In this document: positions 17,777-27,360 of the stretch, in pieces
Layout of the letters: each line of letters opens with the position of its first letter
Numbering within the stretch: the stretch's first letter is position 1
From: Plebeiibacterium sediminum
Lineage (GTDB): Bacteria; Bacteroidota; Bacteroidia; Bacteroidales; Marinilabiliaceae
Assembly (NCBI RefSeq): GCF_026013605.1
Contig: NZ_JAPDPJ010000003.1
Coordinates: 114,679-178,678 of the forward strand
Length of the DNA: 64,000 bases
Direction of reading: 5' to 3'
Made by a program: the position numbers and the translations under genes
The notes under the pieces: generated by a model
Seen by the model: only the letters and a program-made list of their open reading frames with translations
The model's database searches: none
Told to the model about the DNA's origin: nothing

Positions 17777-20116
17777 ATGATAATGAATAAATTAGTTTAT
17801 AAGCATATTGTATTGATAATATTTCTTTTAATTGGTTCATATACTGTGTTTTCACAGGATGCTGATAAGGTTATTATTGATGGCAAAACTTATTATTTAC
17901 ACATAGTACAAAAGGGTGAGGGCTTTTATGGTATAGCCAAAAAGTATGGCGTTTCGCAAAAAGAGATTCATGATGCAAACCCAAAATCAATTTTTGGTTT
18001 AAAACCTGGTGATGTATTGCATATCCCTGTAATAAAGGGACGAAATAATGATAGCTCTCAAATTGAGGATAGTAATGAGTTTGTTTACCATACAATTGAA
18101 AAAGGGCAAACCTTATATTTCTTATCGCGAAAATATAACGTAACTATTGAGGATATTAAGAAATATAATGTTGGAGCTGACCAGAATTTAATTATTGGAA
18201 GTATTTTTAAAATTCCGGTTAATAAAAATGTAGATAACAGGATAAAGAACACCTATGTGTTTCACAAAGTAGAACCAAAGGAAACATTGTATGGTATTTC
18301 CCGCAAATACGATGTAGCTATTCAGGAAATTATTAAAAGTAATCCGGCTCTTCAGAATGGAATATTGGAAATTGGTTCTACTATTCGTATTCCTAAATCA
18401 GCCTTTGCAAAAAATGAAACAGAAACAGTTGAAAAAACTCAGAAATTAGAAGATGAGCAATATATTTACCATCGTGTACAGGCAGGGGATACATTTTATT
18501 CTATAAGTAATAAATATAATATCACCAAAGAGGCAGTATATAATGCTAATCCGGACTTAAATCCGGATGATCTTGCCCTTGGGTACTTAGTCAGAATACC
18601 AAAAGCAGAAATATCAAGAGAAGAGCAAAGAATAAGTCAGAATGACGATTTTAAAGTTCATATCGTAAAAAGAAAGGAAACCGTTTATTCTATAGCAAAT
18701 AAATACAATATTAATGTTGAAGATATTGAAATGGCAAATCCAACATTGATATTAACAAACATTAAAAAAGGAACAAAGCTAATTATTCCTTCTCCTGAAT
18801 ATATTGCAAGAATAAAGCAGGAGGAAGTTACTGAAAAGCAAGATTTAACTCAGGAAAGGGTAGTGCGTAATATGGATTCCATATTTGTAGATTGTGGTTC
18901 TTATGATTACAATACTTTAAAAGAAACAATTTCTGTAGCTGTAATGTTGCCTTTTGATGTGGAAGCAACAAAAAAAGCAAATATTATAACTAAGATTGTT
19001 GATGATGAAGAGGTAGAAGTAGATAGAGACGAGCCTATATTGTCAAGCCGATCCCGTACTTTTGTTGAGTTCTATGAAGGTATGTTATTGGCATTGGATT
19101 CAATTAAAAAACAAGGCGTAAATGTTCAGGTGTTTACTTATGATACAGCTCCGGATACCAATAAGGTTAAACAAATATTAGCTCAGCCGGAATTGAAAAG
19201 TGTTGATTTTATTATAGGACCAGCTTTTACCAGTAATTTAAAATTAGTTTCAGATTTTTCTTATGAGCATGGAATTAAACTTATTTATCCATTGTCAAAT
19301 AAAAATCCTGAAATCAAACGAAATCCATACTTAATTCAGGTTAATACACCGGATTCTTTAATGTATGATAAATATGTATCATATATCGTAAATAAGAGTC
19401 AGGGTTCAAGGATTTTAGTGTTAAAGTCTAAAGAGCCGGAATCACTTGAAAATCAATTTTGTAGTGCTTTAAAAGATAAGCTTTATATGGATTATATTCC
19501 TAAAGGTTTGTCTCCTAATTATATGGAAGTGTCATTTTCGCAACAAGATGTGCAGGCTATTGATGCTTTATTGGATTCTGAAATACCAAATCTTGTAGTG
19601 ATTCCATCTCCTAAAGAAGCGGATATTTCTAAAATACTTACCACATTACATGGTGTAGTGGAACTATCTTCTGACAAGCAGGTTAAATTAATTGGCTTTG
19701 GTGATTGGTTAAAATATCAAACCATTAATGCAGAAGAAATTCATGATTTAAATACGGATATATTAACTTCTTATGCTTTAGATTATGATGATACCGTAAC
19801 AAATGAGTTCTTGACCAAATACAGAAGTTGGTTTAATACAGAACCTTTTGCAGTAGCTCCATATTTTATTCGTCCCGGAAAAAATTCTAAGTTCTCTAAA
19901 TATGGTATTTGGGGTTTTGATGTGACTTATTACTTTATGAGTGCAAGAGTAAAGTATGGAAAAGAGTTTGAGTATTGTTTACCTGATTTTAAGTCAAAGC
20001 AAGTTCAATTTAATTTTGATTTTGAAAGAATAGAAAATTGGGGTGGAATTTATAACAGGGGATTATGTGTTTTAACTTTCAATTCTGATTTGAAAGTACT
20101 TAGAAAAAAATTATAA
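17777..20116 (+). CDS. Five-LysM protein with periplasmic-binding-like C-terminal domain
   Basis: This 779-residue secreted protein has a signal peptide (about 1-26, ending TVFSQ) and five LysM modules at about 40-85, 103-150, 160-208, 228-276 and 293-341, each with a (K/A)G(E/D/Q)TxYxIaxKYxv core. The C-terminal region (about 370-779) resembles a type I periplasmic binding fold (ISVAVMLPFDVE, FVEFYEGMLLALDSIKKQGVNV, FIIGPAF). LysM domains bind peptidoglycan; the receptor-like part may sense or hold a ligand or partner, as in LpoA-type proteins. That role is inference. A second in-frame ATG lies at 17783. Confidence 0.85.
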   Translation: MIMNKLVYKHIVLIIFLLIGSYTVFSQDADKVIIDGKTYYLHIVQKGEGFYGIAKKYGVSQKEIHDANPKSIFGLKPGDVLHIPVIKGRNNDSSQIEDSNEFVYHTIEKGQTLYFLSRKYNVTIEDIKKYNVGADQNLIIGSIFKIPVNKNVDNRIKNTYVFHKVEPKETLYGISRKYDVAIQEIIKSNPALQNGILEIGSTIRIPKSAFAKNETETVEKTQKLEDEQYIYHRVQAGDTFYSISNKYNITKEAVYNANPDLNPDDLALGYLVRIPKAEISREEQRISQNDDFKVHIVKRKETVYSIANKYNINVEDIEMANPTLILTNIKKGTKLIIPSPEYIARIKQEEVTEKQDLTQERVVRNMDSIFVDCGSYDYNTLKETISVAVMLPFDVEATKKANIITKIVDDEEVEVDRDEPILSSRSRTFVEFYEGMLLALDSIKKQGVNVQVFTYDTAPDTNKVKQILAQPELKSVDFIIGPAFTSNLKLVSDFSYEHGIKLIYPLSNKNPEIKRNPYLIQVNTPDSLMYDKYVSYIVNKSQGSRILVLKSKEPESLENQFCSALKDKLYMDYIPKGLSPNYMEVSFSQQDVQAIDALLDSEIPNLVVIPSPKEADISKILTTLHGVVELSSDKQVKLIGFGDWLKYQTINAEEIHDLNTDILTSYALDYDDTVTNEFLTKYRSWFNTEPFAVAPYFIRPGKNSKFSKYGIWGFDVTYYFMSARVKYGKEFEYCLPDFKSKQVQFNFDFERIENWGGIYNRGLCVLTFNSDLKVLRKKL

Positions 20117-20163
20117 GATTTTTTAATCGTTATATTTAGTAGATAATTTAAGTTGTATATTTA

Positions 20164-22122
20164 ATGGTTTCGGTAAATCAGTTAGCCGTAGAGTTTGGAG
20201 GTTTTTCTCTGTTTAATGATGTTTCATTTTTAGTAAATCCTAAGGATAAATTAGGATTGGCAGGGAAAAACGGAGCAGGAAAATCAACTTTATTAAAAAT
20301 ATTGGCTGGAATTCAGTCGCCTACCAGAGGAGTTGTTTCTATACCTAAAGATATTAAAATAGGGTATCTGCCTCAGCATATGAAGCATGATGATACCGGT
20401 ACTGTTTGGGAAGAGGTAGAAAAGGCCTTTGGAGAGTTAAAAGTGTTGGAAACTGAAATTGAAGATTTAAACCTTCAGTTAGCAGAAAGAACAGATTATG
20501 AATCTGAATCTTATTTGGATCTTATTCATAAACTCACAGAAAAGAATGACCGATTGAGTTTATTGGGAGGTGGTAATTATGCCTCGGATATTGAAATAAC
20601 GCTTAAAGGATTAGGTTTTGAAAGAACTGATTTTGAGCGATTAACTTCCGAATTTTCTGGTGGATGGAGAATGCGAATTCAGTTGGCAAAAATTCTGCTT
20701 CAAAAGCCGGATGTATTTCTTTTGGATGAGCCAACCAACCACCTTGATATCGAATCTATTCAATGGTTTGAGGACTTTTTAAAGGGTTATGGAGGGGCTG
20801 TAGTTTTGGTTTCTCACGATAGGGCTTTTCTTGATAATATTACTAAAAGAACCATCGAAATTCAGATGGGGAAAATATATGATTATAAGGCATCATATAC
20901 TGAATATTTAAAGTTAAGAGAAGAACGAAGGGAGCAACAACTGGCAGCGTATCGTAATCAGCAAAAATTGATTGAGGATACGGAAAAGTTTATAGAACGA
21001 TTCAGATATCAGGCAACCAAGGCTGTTCAGGTTCAATCCAGAATTAAGCAATTGGAAAAGATTGAGCGCATTGAGGTGGATGAATTTGATAATTCGAGTT
21101 TGCGAATAAAATTTCCTCCGGCTCCGCATTCAGGATCTATAACAATCGACGGAAAAGGAGTTTCAAAAAGTTATGGTTCACTGGATGTTTTAAAAGATGT
21201 AGATTACACCATTGAACGTGGTGAAAAAGTAGCTTTTATAGGTAGAAACGGAGAAGGAAAAACTACCATGGCTCGTATGATTATGAGTGAAATTGATTTT
21301 ACGGGTAGTTTAAAATTAGGACATCAGGTTAAAATTGGATATTTTGCACAAAATCAGGCTGACCTGTTAGATGAAAATCTTACAATACTTGAAACAATTG
21401 ATCATGTAGCAGTAGGTGATATCAGGTTAAAAATTAGAGATCTACTTGGTGCATTTATGTTCAGTGGAGAGGCTGTAGAAAAGAAAGTATCTGTACTTTC
21501 AGGAGGTGAAAGAACGCGGTTGGCCATGGTGAAATTATTGCTGGAACCAGTTAATTTATTGGTTCTGGATGAGCCTACAAACCATTTGGATATCAGATCT
21601 AAAGAGTTGCTTAAACAAGCAGTTAAGGATTTTGAAGGTACTGTAGTTGTGGTGTCTCACGACCGTGAATTTCTAGATGGTTTGGTAGATAAAGTTTATG
21701 AATTCCGTAATAAACAAATGAAAGAGCATTTGGGCGGTATTTATGAATTTTTAGAGCGTAAAAAATTAGAATCTTTGCGAGAGTTGGAAGCTCAATCTTC
21801 AAATAAAAATGCGAAGGTAGAAAAAGTAGACGATGCAAAGAAGACGGCAAGCAAATTGTCTTATGAGGAACGTAAAGAGATTAGTAGAAAACATAAAAAA
21901 GCGCAGCAATTAGTTGAAAAATGTGAGGAAGAAGTTGCCGCAATAGAGCTTTTAATTGAGGAATTGGATGAGCAAATGCAGGATGTTGCAAATGCCAGTG
22001 ATCCTGATTTTGTAAAAAAATACCAGGAAGTGAACGCCTCTTTGGAAGCGAAAATGCAGGAATGGGAAGATTTGCATGAAGAGCTGGGTAATATGGAAGA
22101 ATTAAAACAACAATTAGATTGA
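20164..22122 (+). CDS. ABC-F family ATPase
   Basis: This 652-residue protein has two ABC ATPase cassettes and no membrane segments. The first has GKNGAGKST (about 34-42), LSSEFSGGWRMR-type signature and LLDEPTNHLD. The second has GRNGEGKTT, SGGERTRLAM and LVLDEPTNHLD. A charged linker (about 240-300) and a C-terminal coiled coil (about 560-652) match the housekeeping Uup/YheS-like ABC-F group. These act on ribosomes rather than as transporters. Nothing points to an antibiotic-resistance subtype. Confidence 0.9.
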   Translation: MVSVNQLAVEFGGFSLFNDVSFLVNPKDKLGLAGKNGAGKSTLLKILAGIQSPTRGVVSIPKDIKIGYLPQHMKHDDTGTVWEEVEKAFGELKVLETEIEDLNLQLAERTDYESESYLDLIHKLTEKNDRLSLLGGGNYASDIEITLKGLGFERTDFERLTSEFSGGWRMRIQLAKILLQKPDVFLLDEPTNHLDIESIQWFEDFLKGYGGAVVLVSHDRAFLDNITKRTIEIQMGKIYDYKASYTEYLKLREERREQQLAAYRNQQKLIEDTEKFIERFRYQATKAVQVQSRIKQLEKIERIEVDEFDNSSLRIKFPPAPHSGSITIDGKGVSKSYGSLDVLKDVDYTIERGEKVAFIGRNGEGKTTMARMIMSEIDFTGSLKLGHQVKIGYFAQNQADLLDENLTILETIDHVAVGDIRLKIRDLLGAFMFSGEAVEKKVSVLSGGERTRLAMVKLLLEPVNLLVLDEPTNHLDIRSKELLKQAVKDFEGTVVVVSHDREFLDGLVDKVYEFRNKQMKEHLGGIYEFLERKKLESLRELEAQSSNKNAKVEKVDDAKKTASKLSYEERKEISRKHKKAQQLVEKCEEEVAAIELLIEELDEQMQDVANASDPDFVKKYQEVNASLEAKMQEWEDLHEELGNMEELKQQLD

Positions 22123-22162
22123 GAGTATTAAATGCATTTTAGCATATTAAACGATAAAAATT

Positions 22163-22903
22163 ATGGCAGGCAAAAGTGATTTTTTATTTGGAATAAGATC
22201 TGTAATTGAAGCAATTCATTCAGGTAAGGAAATTGAAAAGGTATTAGTAAAGAAGGGGTTACAAGGAGAATTGTACGAGGAGCTTATTGAGACAATGAAA
22301 GAAGCCAGAATTTCCTGGCAAACAGTGCCTGTTGAGAGAATCAATAGAGCAACCCGAAAGAATCATCAGGGAGTTATCGCTTTTGTTTCTGCAATTACTT
22401 ATCAGGATATGGAAAATACCCTGATTGACGTTTTTGAACAAGGAAAAAATCCTTTAGTATTGGTACTCGATGGTATTACTGATATCAGAAATATGGGTGC
22501 TATTGCCCGTTCTGCCGAATGTGCTGGTGTTGATATGATTGTGATACCGGAAAAGGGAGGAGCGCCTATAAATGCAGATGCAGTAAAAACTTCAGCTGGT
22601 GCATTGCAACATATTCCTGTATGCAGAACTAGTAATCTATTTAGATCTGTTGATTATTTAAAAAAATCCGGATTGCAAATTGTTGCTGCTACTGAAAAAG
22701 GTAGTGAAGATTATACTAAAGTGGACTTTAGCGGACCAACGGCGATTGTAATGGGGGCTGAAGATACCGGAGTGTCTGGTCAGATATTGAAAATTTGTGA
22801 TGCTGGAGCTCGTATTCCAATTGTTGGAGCTATCGGTTCGCTAAATGTATCAGTGGCTGCAGGTGTTTTAATTTACGAGGTGGTTCGTCAGCGTTCACTG
22901 TAA
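22163..22903 (+). CDS. rlmB: 23S rRNA (guanosine(2251)-2'-O)-methyltransferase RlmB
   Basis: This 246-residue SPOUT methyltransferase has the RlmB start FLFGIRSVIEAI, the substrate-binding N-domain (about 1-80), and the SpoU motifs LDGITDIRNMGAIARSAECAG (motif 1, about 100-120), MGAEDTGVS (about 195-203) and IPIVGAIGSLNVSVAAGVLIYE (about 217-238). It methylates ribose of G2251 in the 23S P-loop. It lies 40 bp after the ABC-F gene on the same strand. Confidence 0.93.
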   Translation: MAGKSDFLFGIRSVIEAIHSGKEIEKVLVKKGLQGELYEELIETMKEARISWQTVPVERINRATRKNHQGVIAFVSAITYQDMENTLIDVFEQGKNPLVLVLDGITDIRNMGAIARSAECAGVDMIVIPEKGGAPINADAVKTSAGALQHIPVCRTSNLFRSVDYLKKSGLQIVAATEKGSEDYTKVDFSGPTAIVMGAEDTGVSGQILKICDAGARIPIVGAIGSLNVSVAAGVLIYEVVRQRSL

Positions 22904-22960
22904 AATCCTTGTTTCAAGTGTTTTACTTTGTTAAAAAAGGCAATCATTTATCCTAATTTT

Positions 22961-22991
22961 TTTGTTTTTTGTCAAAAACTTTATAATTTCG
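22961..22991 (+). promoter_or_regulatory. Promoter of the UroD-superfamily gene
   Basis: TTTG (22961-22964), 19 bp, then TAATTTCG (22984-22991), one mismatch from TAnnTTTG. It overlaps an in-frame ATG at 22962, which argues that translation begins at the later ATG at 23043. Confidence 0.5.
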
Positions 22992-23042
22992 GAAGGTTTT
23001 ACTTGGAAAACTTGTGATAACAATAGCCTAAAAACATCATTT

Positions 23043-24113
23043 ATGAACCACAAAGAAAGAGTGTTAAAAGCTCTTAACAAGGATGTTCCGGACCGGGTTC
23101 CATTTTTCTACTGGGATACGCCGGAATTTGGTGAGAAAATGATGTCCTATTTAGGTTTTACCAACAGAGATCAACTTCTGGAACATTTAGATGTAGATTT
23201 TAGGTGGGTAGAGCCTGAGTACATAGGACCTCAGCTTGTTGATGACGCGATGAAAAAAAAGAAGGATATTTGGGGAGTAGGATATTCGCGAATTCAAACA
23301 GGGGATTATGAATACTGGCAAGCTGATCATTTTCCATTACAGGGTTTAACGGATCCTGCTGCACTAGACGATTTCGCCTGGCCAACAAATGATTTATTTG
23401 ACTTCACAACACTTGAAGACCAATTAACACGTTACAAAGATTACGCAATCATGACTGCACCTGGATATTCTTCTCCGGGATTGTTTCGTATTGTGCAAAG
23501 GTTAATTGGAAGAGACACTTTTATGGACGTGATGATGTCGCATCCTAAGTTTTTCGCAGCGTTGTGTAGTAAAGTTACCGAATTCTATAAGAGTTTTATT
23601 GATGAATTCTTTGACGTAGCGAATGGTAGAATTGATTTTATCAGGGTAGCTGATGACTTTGGAAGTCAAACCGGCTTAACGATTGGTCATGATCATTGGG
23701 AAAATTACATTCGTCCATCAATTGATGCATTTGTAAAGAAGCCAAAAGAAATGGGAGCTCACTTTTACATGCATAGTTGTGGAGGCGTTCGTAAGCTGTT
23801 GCCTAATTTTATTAGCGCAGGAGCGGAAGTTTTGGACCCAATTCAAACACGAGCTACAGGTATGTCGCCTGAAGGACTTAAAAAGGACTTCGGACAATTA
23901 ATTACTTTCTGCGGAGCCATGGACGAAGAGTTACTTCTAAGGCAAGGAACCCCAAAGCAAGTAAAGGATGGAGTTAATGAATTATTAGATGTTATGGCAC
24001 CTGGTGGAAGATTTATTCTTGGGCCAAGTCATAAAATCAAAGTTGAAACTCCGGTTGAAAATGTTCTTGCTATGTATGAAGCGGCAAGGCAATGGCAACC
24101 GGTGAGTGTTTAG
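23043..24113 (+). CDS. Uroporphyrinogen decarboxylase-superfamily protein, probably a corrinoid methyltransferase type
   Basis: This 356-residue protein has the UroD/MtaA/CmuA fold, from NHKERVLKALNKDVPDRVPF to FILGPSH near the C-terminus. The RQAGRYLPE-type N-terminal motif of true HemE is absent. Instead H244-x-C246 (MHSCGG) and C290 (TFCGAMDEE) match the HxC...C zinc motif of cobalamin methyltransferases of the MtaA/MtbA type. A methyl-transfer role is therefore more likely than heme synthesis. The ATG at 23043 is preferred over 22962 because the promoter overlaps the earlier one. Confidence 0.78.
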   Translation: MNHKERVLKALNKDVPDRVPFFYWDTPEFGEKMMSYLGFTNRDQLLEHLDVDFRWVEPEYIGPQLVDDAMKKKKDIWGVGYSRIQTGDYEYWQADHFPLQGLTDPAALDDFAWPTNDLFDFTTLEDQLTRYKDYAIMTAPGYSSPGLFRIVQRLIGRDTFMDVMMSHPKFFAALCSKVTEFYKSFIDEFFDVANGRIDFIRVADDFGSQTGLTIGHDHWENYIRPSIDAFVKKPKEMGAHFYMHSCGGVRKLLPNFISAGAEVLDPIQTRATGMSPEGLKKDFGQLITFCGAMDEELLLRQGTPKQVKDGVNELLDVMAPGGRFILGPSHKIKVETPVENVLAMYEAARQWQPVSV

Positions 24114-24139
24114 AAACGAAAGTTTTTAATTTAGTATAT

Positions 24140-24171
24140 AAGCCTCTTCTTTTTTTAGGAGAGGCTTTTTT
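24140..24171 (+). terminator. Terminator after the UroD-superfamily gene
   Basis: AAGCCTCT (24140-24147) pairs with AGAGGCTT (24160-24167), followed by Ts. The right arm lies within the last codons of the convergent radical SAM gene. Confidence 0.85.
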
Positions 24172-25567
24172 GTAAGTACCTGTGCTCGACCTTGTTCTCT
24201 GATTTTCTATTTACTTCAGAAAGAATAAGCTCCAATAAAGGCAGCATGTGTTTTAATGCACCGGTTTGAATGATCAGATTCCATAATTTTTCAAATTTTT
24301 TCCATCCTCCGGTATATGCAAAGTGCTTAATAATATGTTTGATGTTATTGTGTTGTAATGATGCATTAGCAATACTAGACCATTTATAGAATTCTTTGTA
24401 TGCCCATTGGTATCCTTGTTCTAATTCATGAGGAGTAAGGTTTTGAGGTTTAAACACAGTATGTCTTGTATCATATAAGGTCCAATCTTTTGTTGTAATT
24501 CTATTTTCTTTTTCCATCAATTGGTATAATTGAGTTCCTGGGTAGGGTGTTAAAACATGATAGGTTGATGTGGTTATTCCATTTGAAACACCCCAATCAA
24601 CAGTTCGTTTAAAAACATCTTTATCATCATTATCTAGGCCAAAAACAAAACTACCATTAATCATTATTCCCAAATCATGTAAGCGTTGAACAGCAGCTTC
24701 GTATTTGTATTTTTGGTTTTGTAATTTATTACTCATCTGCAGGTTTTTATTTGAAAATGTTTCAAAACCCACAAATAGACTTCTAAGTCCGGCTTTAGCT
24801 GCTTTTTCAATTAGATCACCTTCTAAAATTGACTGAACTGTGGCCGCGCCCTGAAAAACCCGATTCATTCCTTCCATGCCATCAAAAAGCTCGTAGGCTA
24901 GTTTGGGATTTCCCAAAAGGTGATCGTCTAAAAAGTATAAATGTTTACCAGGAAGTCGATCAATTTCATCTAGAATTTCGTCAACCTGTTGAGTGTAAAA
25001 TGATTTACCACTTTTGAAGAAGGAATCCTTATAGCAAAAATTGCAATGGTGTGGACAACCTCTTGAAATAACTAATGAGTTAGGAACAAGATATTTATTT
25101 CTTTTGATTAAATCTCTTCTTATGTAAGGTTGATTTTGAATTGTTCTTCCATCGGTGGAGATGTATCTTTTTTGAACTTGTTTTTTCTTTAAGTCAGCTA
25201 AAAATAAAGGGAATGTCTGTTCTCCAGGACCGATAAATATTGTATCTGCATGTTTCGAGGCTTCATCAGGAAGTGATGTCACATGTAATCCACCCATAGC
25301 TACATATATACCTCTTGATCTGTAGTGTTGTGCTATTTTGTAGGCTCGGTAGGCATTAGTTATATAAACCTGAATAACCACCAAATCTGGTGAATCGTTA
25401 AGGTTTATATCCTCTACATGTTGATCCCTGATTTCGGCTTCGTCATCCTTATCTAAATATGAAGCTAATGTAGCCAATCCAAGAGGAGGAAATAACGAAT
25501 ATTTAATAGGGCGCCAAAGTGGACTTTTAGCTTCAGTAAGAGAAGGAAGAATAAATTTTACTTTCAT
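24155..25567 (-). CDS. B12-binding-domain radical SAM protein
   Basis: This 470-residue protein has an N-terminal cobalamin-binding-like Rossmann domain (about 1-130) with D48-Q-H50 but no full DxHxxG motif. The radical SAM core carries C171-x3-C175-x2-C178 (CPHHCNFC). LYFLDDHLLGN and FVFGLDNDD are typical of the B12-binding radical SAM class, and a DUF4070-like C-terminal half follows. The class includes methylases and C-C bond modifiers of lipids and antibiotics; the substrate here is unknown. It converges on the UroD-superfamily gene. Confidence 0.86.
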   Translation of the reverse strand: MKVKFILPSLTEAKSPLWRPIKYSLFPPLGLATLASYLDKDDEAEIRDQHVEDINLNDSPDLVVIQVYITNAYRAYKIAQHYRSRGIYVAMGGLHVTSLPDEASKHADTIFIGPGEQTFPLFLADLKKKQVQKRYISTDGRTIQNQPYIRRDLIKRNKYLVPNSLVISRGCPHHCNFCYKDSFFKSGKSFYTQQVDEILDEIDRLPGKHLYFLDDHLLGNPKLAYELFDGMEGMNRVFQGAATVQSILEGDLIEKAAKAGLRSLFVGFETFSNKNLQMSNKLQNQKYKYEAAVQRLHDLGIMINGSFVFGLDNDDKDVFKRTVDWGVSNGITTSTYHVLTPYPGTQLYQLMEKENRITTKDWTLYDTRHTVFKPQNLTPHELEQGYQWAYKEFYKWSSIANASLQHNNIKHIIKHFAYTGGWKKFEKLWNLIIQTGALKHMLPLLELILSEVNRKSENKVEHRYLQKSLS

Positions 25568-25704
25568 GCTTTATAGGTTGAAGAGATATGTATATAAAGT
25601 AAAATGGAGTATGAAGCTTTTATATAATTGAATATACAGAAGAGGCGAACTGTATTCGTCTTTCTTATATTGATTCATTCTCCATGTTATAGTGATTTGT
25701 TTTG

Positions 25705-27012
25705 TTATTTAAGCTTAATTTTACTGCTTACTTTCATAATTATGGCCAAAATGATAAACAGACCAATATTTCCTGCCAGGAATGCATAATCGTTTAATTG
25801 AAGAAGGACAAATAAAAAGGTGTACAAAGAAGTGATTAATCCTCCAATCCAATAAACAACCTGCTTATCATTAAGTAGAAGTTTTGAGTAACTGGTGATT
25901 AATGTAATTATGGCTACCGATGCAACAATGTAGGCCCAATTAAAGCCAATGTGTTCACTTAAAGCGGTGAGAATCGAGAAAAATAAAACCAAAGCCAAAG
26001 ATACCAGAAGATATTGTAAGTAATGGATTTGCTTTTTCTTGTATAGTTCAATAAATAAGAATATAAGTGTAGTAAGAATGATAAAAAGGATTCCATATTT
26101 TGCAGATCTTAGTGATTTTTGATAATGATTATTAGGGACATATAAGTCTACTCCAAAAGAGCTGTTGAAAATATTGTATTTACTGCCAGTCCATTGCTGA
26201 GGAAAGGTTCTGTTTAGGTTTGTTATTTCATAATGGGCAGAAAAGCCTTTATCATTAATAGTTCTGGTTATGGGTAAAAACGAACCTGAAAATTTAGGAT
26301 CATTCCATGTTGATGTAATATCTGTTGTTGTTTGTTTTCCAACGGGAAGAAATTGTAAAGAAGTTGTTCCTGAAATTGAAAAATTTAAGTCATAGCCTAT
26401 TTTTTTATTATTGATTGTATCAATTTGATTGAGTTTAGCGTTGATGCCATTTTTCATTAAATCCTGACATATTAATCCTGGTTCAATTTGTAATGGAGTT
26501 TTATTTACCGAAAAATTAATTTTGCCTTTAATGCCTCTGTTATCTGTAATGCCGAGTGACAAAATAGCTTCATTATATAAAACTTCACTTTCCTGCTCAT
26601 AATTGTCTAGTTGTGGCTTAAAAAATCCACTCATGTTTATTTTCGCAGTATAAACAGTTGATTTAAATATGCCTCTTTTGCGTGTTTCCGGAATGATATT
26701 AGAAATAACACTAAGTTCTTCTGGCATAATATGAATCCATTTTTTTAAATGCTGTATTTTACCATCATTGTCTTCGTATGTGTATTTTACAGGAATCTGT
26801 AAAATAGGACCAGAAATATTTTGTTGGTTACCCCATGATTCCAGCATTTCTTTGTCTACTTGGGCATTTGATTCTTCTCTTTCAATAATAATGTCTTCTA
26901 CCATGTTTAATGGAATTAGTAACAGAAGTATCATAACACCAATAATGGCAAGTTTAAGAGTTAGGTTGTGTGCCCAAAAATCCTTTGAAGTGATTTCGTC
27001 TATTGTTTTCAT
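25705..27012 (-). CDS. creD: Inner membrane protein CreD
   Basis: This 435-residue protein has one N-terminal membrane helix (about 17-37), a large extracytoplasmic domain (about 45-300), and about five closely packed C-terminal membrane helices (305-432), which is the CreD arrangement. In proteobacteria CreD is induced by the CreBC system and affects envelope integrity. Here the gene follows a small HTH regulator and a membrane protein rather than a two-component system. A 17-bp inverted repeat 19 bp upstream of the start is a candidate operator. Confidence 0.85.
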   Translation of the reverse strand: MKTIDEITSKDFWAHNLTLKLAIIGVMILLLLIPLNMVEDIIIEREESNAQVDKEMLESWGNQQNISGPILQIPVKYTYEDNDGKIQHLKKWIHIMPEELSVISNIIPETRKRGIFKSTVYTAKINMSGFFKPQLDNYEQESEVLYNEAILSLGITDNRGIKGKINFSVNKTPLQIEPGLICQDLMKNGINAKLNQIDTINNKKIGYDLNFSISGTTSLQFLPVGKQTTTDITSTWNDPKFSGSFLPITRTINDKGFSAHYEITNLNRTFPQQWTGSKYNIFNSSFGVDLYVPNNHYQKSLRSAKYGILFIILTTLIFLFIELYKKKQIHYLQYLLVSLALVLFFSILTALSEHIGFNWAYIVASVAIITLITSYSKLLLNDKQVVYWIGGLITSLYTFLFVLLQLNDYAFLAGNIGLFIILAIIMKVSSKIKLK

Positions 27013-27030
27013 ATTATATGTTTTAAAAGT

Positions 27031-27047
27031 ACTTTGAAATGCAAAGT
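27031..27047. promoter_or_regulatory. Candidate operator before creD
   Basis: ACTTTGAAATGCAAAGT is an inverted repeat (ACTTTG-N5-CAAAGT) between the HTH regulator gene and creD. It differs at only two spacer bases from the repeat at 28001-28017 in front of the membrane-protein gene. Confidence 0.6.
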
Positions 27048-27063
27048 GTATGCATAAAAAAAA

Positions 27064-27360
27064 TTAACTTCCTTTAATTAGTTTTTCTAACGCATCTAAG
27101 TGATTTGAAAATTCTATTTTACCAAATGCAGTTGCTGAGTAAGTAGTATTAGGTTTTTTGCCTATAAATTGTTTATTTACAGATATATATTCGTTTTTTT
27201 CTAAAGCTTTAATATGACTGGCCAGGTTTCCGTCAGTTACCTTTAATAATTCTTTCAAATTATTAAAATCTAAAGAATCATTAACCATTAGGGCAGACAT
27301 GATACCAAGTCGTATACGGCTTTCAAAATTTTTATTTAATCCTTCAATTAAGCCCCGCAT
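27064..27360 (-). CDS. Winged-helix transcriptional regulator (HTH_34-like)
   Basis: This 98-residue protein consists only of a winged-helix domain: helix-turn-helix FNNLKELLKVTDGNLASHIKAL (about 31-52), then the wing with YISVNKQFIGKKPNTTYSATAFGK (about 58-81). This matches the small winged-helix DNA-binding family often next to CreD or DUF-type membrane proteins. No effector domain is present. Its start overlaps the upstream membrane-protein gene by 13 bp, so the two are translationally coupled. It is the best candidate to bind the repeats at 27031 and 28001. Confidence 0.87.
   Translation of the reverse strand: MRGLIEGLNKNFESRIRLGIMSALMVNDSLDFNNLKELLKVTDGNLASHIKALEKNEYISVNKQFIGKKPNTTYSATAFGKIEFSNHLDALEKLIKGS

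Noticed and set aside
22962..23042. N-terminal extension of the UroD-superfamily protein
   Set aside because: The ATG at 22962 falls inside the probable promoter, and the first 27 residues do not resemble the family.
23043..24113. HemE (uroporphyrinogen decarboxylase) of the heme pathway
   Set aside because: It lacks the conserved N-terminal arginine motif of HemE, has a zinc-type HxC...C motif, and is not beside hemN-hemG-hemH.
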